Assembly: GCA_002315945.1 (NCBI GenBank)
Contig: DCIJ01000046.1
Location: forward strand, 1-13,024
Reading direction: 5' to 3'
Length of the DNA stretch: 13,024 bases
Source of the DNA: Lachnospiraceae bacterium UBA1729
Lineage (GTDB): Bacteria > Bacillota > Clostridia > Lachnospirales > Lachnospiraceae
Part shown: positions 7,326-13,024 of the stretch, piece after piece
Position numbering within the stretch: the stretch's first letter is position 1
How the letters are laid out: the number at the start of each line of letters is the position of its first letter
Made by a program: the position numbers and the translations under genes
Notes under the pieces: generated by a model
What the model was told of the DNA's origin: nothing
Databases searched by the model: none
What the model saw: the letters and a program-made list of their open reading frames with translations, nothing else

Positions 7326-7348
7326 CAATCTTAACAGCGTTAAGATTG
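7326..7348. repeat. Perfect 10-bp inverted repeat, candidate TetR operator
   Basis: CAATCTTAAC at 7326-7335, a 3-base centre AGC, then GTTAAGATTG at 7339-7348. It begins at or just after the predicted transcription start, the usual place for a repressor site. The unit downstream encodes a TetR-family protein, the natural candidate to bind it (inference). It could also simply form a hairpin at the 5' end of the transcript. It has no T run directly after it, so it is not read as a terminator. Confidence 0.6.
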
Positions 7349-7426
7349 ATTTTAACACCAACAATATAGTCATAAGTGAAATGTGCGGCAGTAAGGTTCA
7401 TATTTGATAAGTAAAAAAGGAGAAGG

Positions 7427-8542
7427 ATGATTACAGTTATGATAGTTAAAAATATTATTAAGATTGTGCTGGTTTTAGTTGTAATACTAATACTGGTTCT
7501 GGCAGGCTTTTTTGTAATATGTGCAGTGAAGGGCTCTAAAAATGTCATGCAGTTTACAGATGAGAATGGTCAGATTCTTGAGGACAGTATAGCTGAGAGG
7601 GTTACCATTCCTGTAAATGGCAGGGACAATACCATGATTATCAGAGGAAGGGATAGTAAGAAGCCGGTTATCCTGTTTATATCCGGTGGTCCCGGGGTTC
7701 CCCAGTACTGGCTCAACGAGGCCTACCAGTACAAATATCCTAATCACATAGAGGATGAGTATGTGGTGTGCTGGTGGGATTACAGAGGTGAAGGTCTGTC
7801 CTACAGCTCTGATATAGATCCTGCTGAGATAACCATGGATCAGCTGGTTAGTGATGCCTGTGTGGTATGTGATTATCTGAAGGAGAGATTTTGTACTGAC
7901 AGGGTGTATCTCATGGCCCATTCCAATGGAACCAATCTGGCCCTGAGACTGGCAATGAAGCATCCGGAATATTTTAATGCCTATTTTTCCATGGGTCAGA
8001 ATGCGAATACAGCCTATGGCAGGCATGAGGCCGGCTACTATTTTATGAAGGATATTTTTGAAAAGAATAATGATGAGAAAAACCTGAAGAAGCTGGAGAG
8101 CCTTGTTGAAACAGTGGATGGCCACATCTGCCTGAAAGACAAATATAACGATGATGACTGGGAGGGTATGCTGCTGTCGGCAGGATGCGCAACTACCCGA
8201 GATATGAGATCCGATGCAACAGGGATATTTTTGCCCCATATGTTGTCAGGGTGCTATACACTTTCGGAAAAAATCAATTACTGGCGTGGCAAGCTTATGA
8301 TGACAAAGACACCCTACAGTGAAGAATGCAAGCAGGTAGTAGAAGAGATTAAGCTTGATATCCCTTTAATCTTCCTGTCTGGCTATTATGATTACACGAC
8401 TCCGGTTTCTGATGCAAAGGATATGTATGACAGAGTTGAAGCAACAGATAAGGCTTTTTATTTATTTAATAATTCGGCCCATAGTCCCTTGTGGGAAGAA
8501 AATGAACAGGTGCTGGAGGTAATGAGAGCATATGTTAGATAG
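7427..8542 (+). CDS. Membrane-anchored alpha/beta hydrolase (peptidase S33-like)
   Basis: The protein has 371 residues. Residues about 8-34 form one strongly hydrophobic segment with no clear cleavage site, so it is likely a signal anchor with the catalytic domain outside the membrane. The hydrolase part shows the oxyanion loop SGGPGVP at 86-92, WWDYRGEGLS at 116-125, nucleophile Ser166 in AHSNG (the first Gly of the usual GxSxG is replaced by Ala), a probable acid Asp322 (GYYDYTTP) and His352 (NSAHSPLW). The HGGPG-like loop resembles proline iminopeptidase and other S33 hydrolases, but the substrate could equally be an ester or lactone. AGGAG at 7418-7422 sits four bases before ATG 7427; ATG 7439 is a less well placed alternative. 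The 3' end overlaps the TetR gene by 11 bases. Confidence 0.87.
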   Translation: MITVMIVKNIIKIVLVLVVILILVLAGFFVICAVKGSKNVMQFTDENGQILEDSIAERVTIPVNGRDNTMIIRGRDSKKPVILFISGGPGVPQYWLNEAYQYKYPNHIEDEYVVCWWDYRGEGLSYSSDIDPAEITMDQLVSDACVVCDYLKERFCTDRVYLMAHSNGTNLALRLAMKHPEYFNAYFSMGQNANTAYGRHEAGYYFMKDIFEKNNDEKNLKKLESLVETVDGHICLKDKYNDDDWEGMLLSAGCATTRDMRSDATGIFLPHMLSGCYTLSEKINYWRGKLMMTKTPYSEECKQVVEEIKLDIPLIFLSGYYDYTTPVSDAKDMYDRVEATDKAFYLFNNSAHSPLWEENEQVLEVMRAYVR

Positions 8543-9113
8543 TTATCATCATGGAAATCTAAAGCAGGAGCTTATTGAGCAGGGGCTTAGAATCATCAAT
8601 AAAGAGGGTGAGGACAAGCTTTCTTTTAGAAAAGTGGCTGCAGCCTGTGGTGTTAGTCATACGGCAGCCTATGCTCATTTTCGCGATAAAAATGATATGG
8701 TTACTGCCATCAGGGAGACTGTATCTAGGCAGTTTGCTAAAGAATTATTTAAGGCCGTTGACGGTGTGAAGGAAGATTGTGTTGAGGACAAAATAGTGGC
8801 TCTTGGCAGGAGATATGTGTCCTTCTTTTTTGAAAAACCTGATTATTTCAAGTTCCTGTTCACAAACCATATGGTTAAGGTGCATTTTGATATAGAAAAA
8901 GAATATGAAGAAGATTTTCCTGCTTTTACCCTGCTAAAAAAACTCTACCTGGAGATGAACAAAAAAAATGGGGTAGTGGCCACCAGGGAAGAAGGGGAGA
9001 GAGAACTTATCAGACTGTGGAGTTCGGTACATGGAATAGCAGCTATTGCCTGTATGGACAGTGTGGAGTATGATGGGGACTGGAATGAGGTTGTAATGAA
9101 CTGTATAAAATAA
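8532..9113 (+). CDS. TetR/AcrR family regulator with WHG-type C-terminal domain
   Basis: The protein has 193 residues. The N-terminal DNA-binding domain opens with YHHGNLK at 5-11 and has a helix-turn-helix at about 30-56 (LSFRKVAAACGVSHTAAYAHFRD). The rest is the ligand-binding and dimer part; LWSSVHGIA at 162-170 is the motif of the WHG subfamily. Such proteins repress nearby efflux or detoxification genes and let go when a small molecule binds. The start at 8532 lies inside the end of the hydrolase gene; GGAGG at 8515-8519 is 12 bases away, so translation may depend on coupling. The MATE gene starts 52 bases later. The palindrome at 7326-7348 is its most likely target (inference). Confidence 0.93.
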   Translation: MLDSYHHGNLKQELIEQGLRIINKEGEDKLSFRKVAAACGVSHTAAYAHFRDKNDMVTAIRETVSRQFAKELFKAVDGVKEDCVEDKIVALGRRYVSFFFEKPDYFKFLFTNHMVKVHFDIEKEYEEDFPAFTLLKKLYLEMNKKNGVVATREEGERELIRLWSSVHGIAAIACMDSVEYDGDWNEVVMNCIK

Positions 9114-9165
9114 ACAGTAATGTAAAATAAATAAATAGATTAAATGAAAGGAATTATTGTAAATT

Positions 9166-10518
9166 ATGACAAGGGGATCATTGTTTAAGGGGATTATCTT
9201 ATTCAGTGTTCCCCTTATGTTTTCTAATCTGATGCAGATTTTTTTCAACATGGCGGATCTGGCCGTGGTTGGAAGATTTGCAGGAGCTATTGCACTGGGT
9301 TCAGTTGGCTCCACAACTATTCTGGTTTCTCTATACACTGGGATTCTGCTTGGAATATCCAGCGGGGTGAATTCTGTGGTGGCTCTGTTTGCAGGGGCCG
9401 GCAATACAGACAGTGTGCGAAAGACCGTCAGCACTTCTTTTGTAATCAGCCTTGTAAGTGGATTTTTACTGATGGGGATTGGAATGATTTTTGCCCCATC
9501 TATACTAGAGATGCTCAATACCAAGCAGGAGCTTATTGGGGGAGCTATTCTGTATCTGAGGATATATCTGTTGGGAGCACCGGCCCTTAGTATTTTTAAT
9601 TATGGCAATGGGGTATTGAGTGCGGTGGGGGACACCAGGAGACCACTGAGATATCTGTCCATTGCAGGGATAATCAATATAGTACTCAATGTAATTTTTG
9701 TGATTTTTCTGAAGCGGTCTGTGGATGGAGTGGCTGTTGCAAGTGTAATTGCACAGTATATTTCAGCTATTCTGATCTTTAGGTGCCTCATCCTGGAGGA
9801 TGGGGATTATGCCCTGCATTTAAGCGATGTATTTACCAGGCAGGGGCGTATGTCCTATATTTCCAGGAGAGTAGCTGCTCAGGTACTGGGAATAGGCATA
9901 CCCTCAGCTATTCAGTACTCCCTGTTTGCTTTTGCCAATCTGTTTGTTCAGACCAGTATTAACTCCTTTGATCACGTAGTTGTGGAGGGACATTCTGCGG
10001 CCTCCAATGCGGATATAGTTGTGTATGATATGATGGCTGCCTTTTACACTGCCTGCACCAGTTTTATTGCTCAGAATTTTGGGGCTGGCAACAAAAAAAG
10101 AATTATGCACTCCTACCTGATTACAACATTTTATTCCTTCGTAATTGGCCTGGTATTAGGTGGAACGTTCATGCTGTGCAGCAGACAGTTTCTATCAGTA
10201 TTTACTAATGAGAGCGAGGTAATATACTGGGGAAGGGCCAAGCTGTATGTGATGGGGTTGTCCTACTGTCTGTCAGCCTTCATGGACAACGCCACAGCTG
10301 CTGCCCGTGGTATCGGCAAGAGTGTGGCGCCTACATTTATGGTTATCGGCGGGTCTGTTGTGTTCAGAATACTGTGGCTTGTTACTGTATTCCCACTTTT
10401 TCACACCACTCAGTCCATCTATCTCCTATATCCGGTTTCCTGGATAGTGACAGCTATTCCTGAGAACATCTACTTTTTTATGTGCTATAAAAAACTTAAG
10501 TTTAGTGAACCTTCCTAG
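9166..10518 (+). CDS. MATE family efflux transporter
   Basis: The protein has 450 residues and about 12 hydrophobic segments. The first helix pair is typical of the family (SLFKGIILFSVPLMFSNLMQ, then FFNMADLAVVGRFAG), followed by GILLGISSGVNSVVALFAGAG; the second half repeats this plan with FIAQNFGAGN. The substrate is unknown. It is only distantly similar to the other MATE in the window, so a recent tandem copy is unlikely. The start is ATG 9166: an in-frame stop lies at 9160-9162, and the nearest ribosome binding site, AAAGGA at 9147-9152, is rather far at 13 bases. It lies 52 bases after the TetR gene, with which it is probably co-transcribed. Its last 17 bases overlap the converging EamA gene. 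Confidence 0.92.
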   Translation: MTRGSLFKGIILFSVPLMFSNLMQIFFNMADLAVVGRFAGAIALGSVGSTTILVSLYTGILLGISSGVNSVVALFAGAGNTDSVRKTVSTSFVISLVSGFLLMGIGMIFAPSILEMLNTKQELIGGAILYLRIYLLGAPALSIFNYGNGVLSAVGDTRRPLRYLSIAGIINIVLNVIFVIFLKRSVDGVAVASVIAQYISAILIFRCLILEDGDYALHLSDVFTRQGRMSYISRRVAAQVLGIGIPSAIQYSLFAFANLFVQTSINSFDHVVVEGHSAASNADIVVYDMMAAFYTACTSFIAQNFGAGNKKRIMHSYLITTFYSFVIGLVLGGTFMLCSRQFLSVFTNESEVIYWGRAKLYVMGLSYCLSAFMDNATAAARGIGKSVAPTFMVIGGSVVFRILWLVTVFPLFHTTQSIYLLYPVSWIVTAIPENIYFFMCYKKLKFSEPS

Positions 10519-11440
10519 GTGTGTACTGCATTTTTACTAAGAATACTCCCAGGATTACTATGGCGATTCCAATTATCTCCATGCTGGAAATGGTCTCCTT
10601 GAATATTATCAGAGAGTAGACTGAGGCAATGGCCGGCTGTGACAGGCATACCACTGCGGACAGATTTACATTGACCTTGCCCTGGCAGTGGGCCAACAGG
10701 TTGTGACCGATGACCTGGAGGCACAGAGACAGTCCCAGGATAGGCAGAATCTGTTCTCTGGAAGTGGGTACCTGAAATCCTTCCACTATGCCGGAAGTTA
10801 TGAAAAGCGTAATGAGACTGCCAAAGCCTGATACAAACATAATTACACTGCTTTCAATCTTTTCCCTAAGTCTGTAGGAAATCAGTAAAAATCCTCCATA
10901 AAAAAATGAGGCGCCAAAGGCCAGCAGATCTCCCAGGTAGTTATCAGGGTTTGGTGAAACCTTGCCCCCTAATAGAATGAATACTCCTAACAGTGTAATG
11001 GCCACACTGATTAAAAAGAATCTGGGGATTCGTTCCTTAAATAGAATGTAGGACAAAGGAATTACCGTAAAGGGGGTCAGGTTGGCTAACAGGTTGGCAT
11101 TGGCCACCGAGGTGTAGGAGAAGGACAGATTCCAAAGGGATACATCACCTGCTAAAAAAGCGCCGGCCAATACCAGAATAATGACTTCTTTTTTACTTAG
11201 CTTTCCAAGATTTTTCCAGGCTAAGGGCAATAAAAAGGGAAGCGAGAAGAGCACTCTGTAAAAGCCTGTATTAATAGGGGCGAGGCCGCTGCATTTTACC
11301 CAGATTCCCCCTGTTGCCAAAAAGGCTACTGCAATAAGTTCTATAAGAACATCCTTGTTTGCATTGGTTCTACAGGCTGAAGCTGTCTGCACTGAAGCTG
11401 CTTGAACTGAAGCTGTCTGAATTGATATTGTCTGATTCAT
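10502..11440 (-). CDS. EamA/DMT superfamily transporter
   Basis: The chosen start (ATG, minus strand, ending at base 11440) gives 312 residues. It has about 10 hydrophobic segments in two EamA repeats: first half with VAFLATGGIWVKCSG, NTGFYRVLFSLPFLLPLAW and SYTSVANANLLANLTPF, second half with GDLLAFGASFFYGGFLL and SQPAIASVYSLIIFKE. Members export amino acids or other metabolites. A frame opening four codons earlier starts with TTG and overlaps the ribosome binding site, so ATG is preferred. The first 25 residues are a low-complexity stretch of Q, T, A, S and V from 15-base tandem repeats. It diverges from a MocR-type regulator that probably controls it (inference). Its stop lies inside the end of the MATE gene. 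Confidence 0.92.
   Translation of the reverse strand: MNQTISIQTASVQAASVQTASACRTNANKDVLIELIAVAFLATGGIWVKCSGLAPINTGFYRVLFSLPFLLPLAWKNLGKLSKKEVIILVLAGAFLAGDVSLWNLSFSYTSVANANLLANLTPFTVIPLSYILFKERIPRFFLISVAITLLGVFILLGGKVSPNPDNYLGDLLAFGASFFYGGFLLISYRLREKIESSVIMFVSGFGSLITLFITSGIVEGFQVPTSREQILPILGLSLCLQVIGHNLLAHCQGKVNVNLSAVVCLSQPAIASVYSLIIFKETISSMEIIGIAIVILGVFLVKMQYTPRKVH
11377..11436. repeat. Four 15-base tandem units in the 5' end of the EamA gene
   Basis: The units are 11377-11391, 11392-11406, 11407-11421 and a worn copy at 11422-11436, with core CTGAAGCTGTCTGAA. Units 1 and 3 agree at 14 of 15 positions. They encode repeated five-residue blocks such as VQTAS, so copy-number change keeps the reading frame. 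Confidence 0.75.
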
Positions 11441-11445
11441 AATAT

Positions 11446-11450
11446 CCTCC
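11446..11450 (-). promoter_or_regulatory. Ribosome binding site fixing the EamA start at 11440
   Basis: On the minus strand GGAGG lies five bases before ATG (complement of 11438-11440). This decides against the upstream in-frame TTG at 11452. Confidence 0.75.
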
Positions 11451-11502
11451 AAAAATATGATTTAAATATTGCTCCATGGATTTTTTATATGATATTCTTG
11501 GG

Positions 11503-11548
11503 GTGGCACTATAAAAAGAGCCACACAACTTGTTTTTATAGGTGCCAC
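11503..11548. promoter_or_regulatory. Large inverted repeat between EamA and MocR genes, probable operator
   Basis: GTGGCAC-TATAAAAA at 11503-11517 faces TTTTTATA-G-GTGCCAC at 11533-11548: 15 paired positions with a single unpaired G (11541) and a 15-base centre. A further GCCAC at 11520-11524 adds a third half-site-like copy. As a direct repeat, GGTGGCACTA (11502-11511) and GGTGCCACTA (11541-11550) differ at one base. Each arm carries a TATAAA-like box pointing toward the gene it would serve (plus strand to MocR, minus strand to EamA), so divergent promoters may lie inside the operator, although no good -35 was found for either. MocR regulators commonly act on the divergent neighbour. Confidence 0.62.
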
Positions 11549-11559
11549 TACCGGAGGCA

Positions 11560-11577
11560 ATGATGGAGGCAATATGA
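11560..11577 (+). other. Five-codon mini-ORF and duplicated ribosome binding site before MocR
   Basis: The nine bases GGAGGCAAT occur at 11553-11561 and again at 11565-11573. The first copy precedes ATG-ATG (11560, 11563) opening the peptide MMEAI, whose TGA (11575-11577) overlaps the regulator's ATG at 11574. The second copy is the regulator's own site, only four bases from its ATG. This may be coupling, or a chance result of a 12-base duplication. Confidence 0.3.
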
Positions 11578-13004
11578 TTAATTTTGTAGAAAGGAACAGA
11601 AGTCCCAAATATATTCAGCTGTACAATCAGATTAAAGAAGAAATTACACAGGGGACTCTCAAAGAGGGGGACATTCTGTCTGGCAGCAGAAGTCTTGCTT
11701 CGACCCTGGGAATTAGCAGGAATACTGTAGACAATGCCTATGGACAGCTGGTGGCGGAAGGATACATTGCCTCCAGACGAGGCGTGGGATATGAGGTGCT
11801 GCCACTTCCGAGACTGGATAGAATTATAGCTGCTACTCATTCAGATGGAGAAAACGCAGATTCAGTAAGTACAGGTATAGTAGGTCACAGGGTTGAACCC
11901 CAGAACGGTATAAAATATGATTTGACCAACAGCAGTCACACCAGCGATCTGTTCCCTAAGGCCATGTGGAAGAAGTACACTCTTGAGTGCATGGAGACTC
12001 TGGCAGCAGAGTCGAGGCTGTCCATATATATAGATAAAAAGGGTGATTACTATCTGAGAAAAAATCTCAGGACCTATCTGGAAAGGATTAGAGGGGTGGT
12101 TTGCAGTGAGGAGCAGATAATCATTACCAGTGGAATGCAACAGTCGCTGGACTTTGTCTGCAAATTATTAAAGGGTAAAAAGTCAACAATTCTGATGGAA
12201 GAGCCCGGCTACAATAAGGCGGCCAGCGTATTTTACAATAACGATTTCTGTGTAGAAACAGTCCGGGTTGATGAGAATGGTCTGGTTACAGGAGAACTTC
12301 CAGACAGACTGGATATAGGGGCCATATACTGTACTCCCTCCCACCAGTTTCCTACAGGGGCAGTGCTGCCCATAGGCAGGAGATATGAGCTGCTTAGTTG
12401 GGCCAAGAGCACAGGAGCATATATTCTGGAGGATGATTTTGACAGTGAATTACAGTACTACCAGAAGCCAATTCCTTCAGTTCAGTCAGTGGATGCAAAT
12501 GAACAGGTGATTTATCTGGGGACTTTTTCCAAGGGATTATCTCCGGCAATCAGAATGGGATACATGATTTTGCCAAAGAGTCTCACAGAAGTATTTGAGA
12601 ACCGATTCAAAGATTATAACAGTACGGTTCCACTGCTTAACCAGTATGTGATTGGCAGGCTGATCGAAACAGGTATGTATGATAGACATATCCGAAGACT
12701 TAATCACATTTTTAAAAAACGTTATGAAAAATTTGAGGCAGGTCTTAACAGGCTGTCTGACAGACTTACCGTATCTGGTAATGGAAGGGGCCAGTATTTT
12801 CTACTGACTTTTTCAAGACAGGACAATCAGGACAGGCTGATTGAGGCAGCAGCCAGGCAGGGGGTACGTGTCTACTCTACCATGCAGTTTTGGCAGGACA
12901 AGGCAGCCTGCCCACCAGGCACGCTTTTTTTAGGCTTTAGCAAGATAGATATAGAAGATATTGATGACTGTGTGGAAAGACTTATAAAGGCCTGGAGTGT
13001 GTGA
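11574..13004 (+). CDS. MocR/PdxR-type GntR regulator with aminotransferase domain
   Basis: The protein has 476 residues, normal for the family. N-terminal winged helix of the GntR type at about 8-75, with the helix-turn-helix near 36-60 (SGSRSLASTLGISRNTVDNA). A variable linker at 76-112 leads to a fold-type I aminotransferase domain at about 113-474. Visible PLP-site features: TPSHQFPTG at 254-262, EDDFDSE at 286-292, YLGTFSKGLSPAIRMGY at 314-330 with the likely PLP lysine Lys320 and Arg327. Family knowledge: PLP or a PLP-amino-acid adduct acts as effector, and members control vitamin B6, GABA, taurine or transport genes. Here the divergent EamA transporter is the likely target. GGAGG at 11565-11569 precedes ATG 11574. 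No terminator is visible in the 20 bases after the stop before the window ends. Confidence 0.93.
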   Translation: MINFVERNRSPKYIQLYNQIKEEITQGTLKEGDILSGSRSLASTLGISRNTVDNAYGQLVAEGYIASRRGVGYEVLPLPRLDRIIAATHSDGENADSVSTGIVGHRVEPQNGIKYDLTNSSHTSDLFPKAMWKKYTLECMETLAAESRLSIYIDKKGDYYLRKNLRTYLERIRGVVCSEEQIIITSGMQQSLDFVCKLLKGKKSTILMEEPGYNKAASVFYNNDFCVETVRVDENGLVTGELPDRLDIGAIYCTPSHQFPTGAVLPIGRRYELLSWAKSTGAYILEDDFDSELQYYQKPIPSVQSVDANEQVIYLGTFSKGLSPAIRMGYMILPKSLTEVFENRFKDYNSTVPLLNQYVIGRLIETGMYDRHIRRLNHIFKKRYEKFEAGLNRLSDRLTVSGNGRGQYFLLTFSRQDNQDRLIEAAARQGVRVYSTMQFWQDKAACPPGTLFLGFSKIDIEDIDDCVERLIKAWSV

Positions 13005-13024
13005 TATAATATTTTTTATTTTGA

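Noticed and set aside
7487..8239. Long open frame (250 codons) on the minus strand inside the hydrolase gene
   Set aside because: It is fully antisense to a hydrolase with catalytic motifs, has no recognisable motif or binding site, and its composition is that expected of a complementary frame.
9144..9188. 14-codon frame before the second MATE gene
   Set aside because: It overlaps the MATE start out of frame with no supporting signal; the MATE start at 9166 is supported by family alignment of its first residues.
8934..9524. Minus-strand frame (196 codons) across the TetR-MATE junction
   Set aside because: It spans the opposite strand of two well-supported genes and shows no family features.
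5410..10518. The two MATE genes as a recent duplication
   Set aside because: Their sequences differ strongly along the whole length (different N-termini, loop sequences and C-termini), so they are old paralogs or separate acquisitions.
11370..11840. Minus-strand frame (156 codons) covering the EamA-MocR gap
   Set aside because: Serine- and tyrosine-rich shadow crossing the operator and the start of the MocR gene; it overlaps the real EamA start in another frame.
13005..13024. TATAAT and T-rich bases after the MocR stop as a promoter or terminator
   Set aside because: Only 20 bases remain, with no stem and no -35, so nothing can be supported.

Overview
The window reads as a chromosomal stretch of a low-to-moderate-GC Gram-positive anaerobe. 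It is most likely a Clostridia member of the Lachnospiraceae type. This rests on strong GGAGG-like ribosome binding sites, frequent AGA/ATA codons, tight co-directional gene packing, a GGDEF protein with the PAS-like sensor style common there, and two MATE exporters close together. The assignment is an inference from style; no marker gene is present. No rRNA, tRNA, CRISPR array, IS element or phage gene was seen.

Layout. (1) 24-4188, plus strand: a three-gene run of a rhodanese/TtcA-like tRNA thiolase fusion, a 748-residue protein joining two sensor regions and a diguanylate cyclase (GGDEF) to a DUF89 metal-dependent phosphatase domain, and CutC. (2) 4189-4339: a leader with a TATAAT box, three back-to-back hairpins and a 50-codon open frame running into the next start codon. 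(3) 4340-7241, plus strand: a response regulator with an HD-GYP (cyclic-di-GMP phosphodiesterase) domain, a MATE exporter and a zinc-ribbon NUDIX hydrolase, closed by a terminator hairpin. (4) 7288-10518, plus strand: a near-consensus promoter lying inside that terminator, a perfect palindrome at the predicted transcription start, then a membrane-anchored alpha/beta hydrolase, a TetR/WHG regulator and a second MATE exporter. (5) 10502-11440, minus strand: an EamA/DMT transporter that converges on and overlaps the MATE gene. (6) 11574-13004, plus strand: a MocR/PdxR-type regulator diverging from the EamA gene across a large inverted repeat that is probably its operator.

How the genes may work together. 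Making (GGDEF) and breaking (HD-GYP) of cyclic-di-GMP are encoded within about 1 kb of each other, so units 1 and 3 may share a signalling theme. DUF89 and NUDIX proteins are both linked to clearing damaged or unwanted phosphorylated metabolites. Unit 4 looks like a self-regulated cassette that hydrolyses and exports a compound. Units 5 and 6 look like a PLP- or amino-acid-related regulator with its cognate transporter. The most unusual object is the GGDEF-DUF89 fusion. The best regulatory structures are the promoter nested in a terminator near 7300 and the inverted repeat near 11525.
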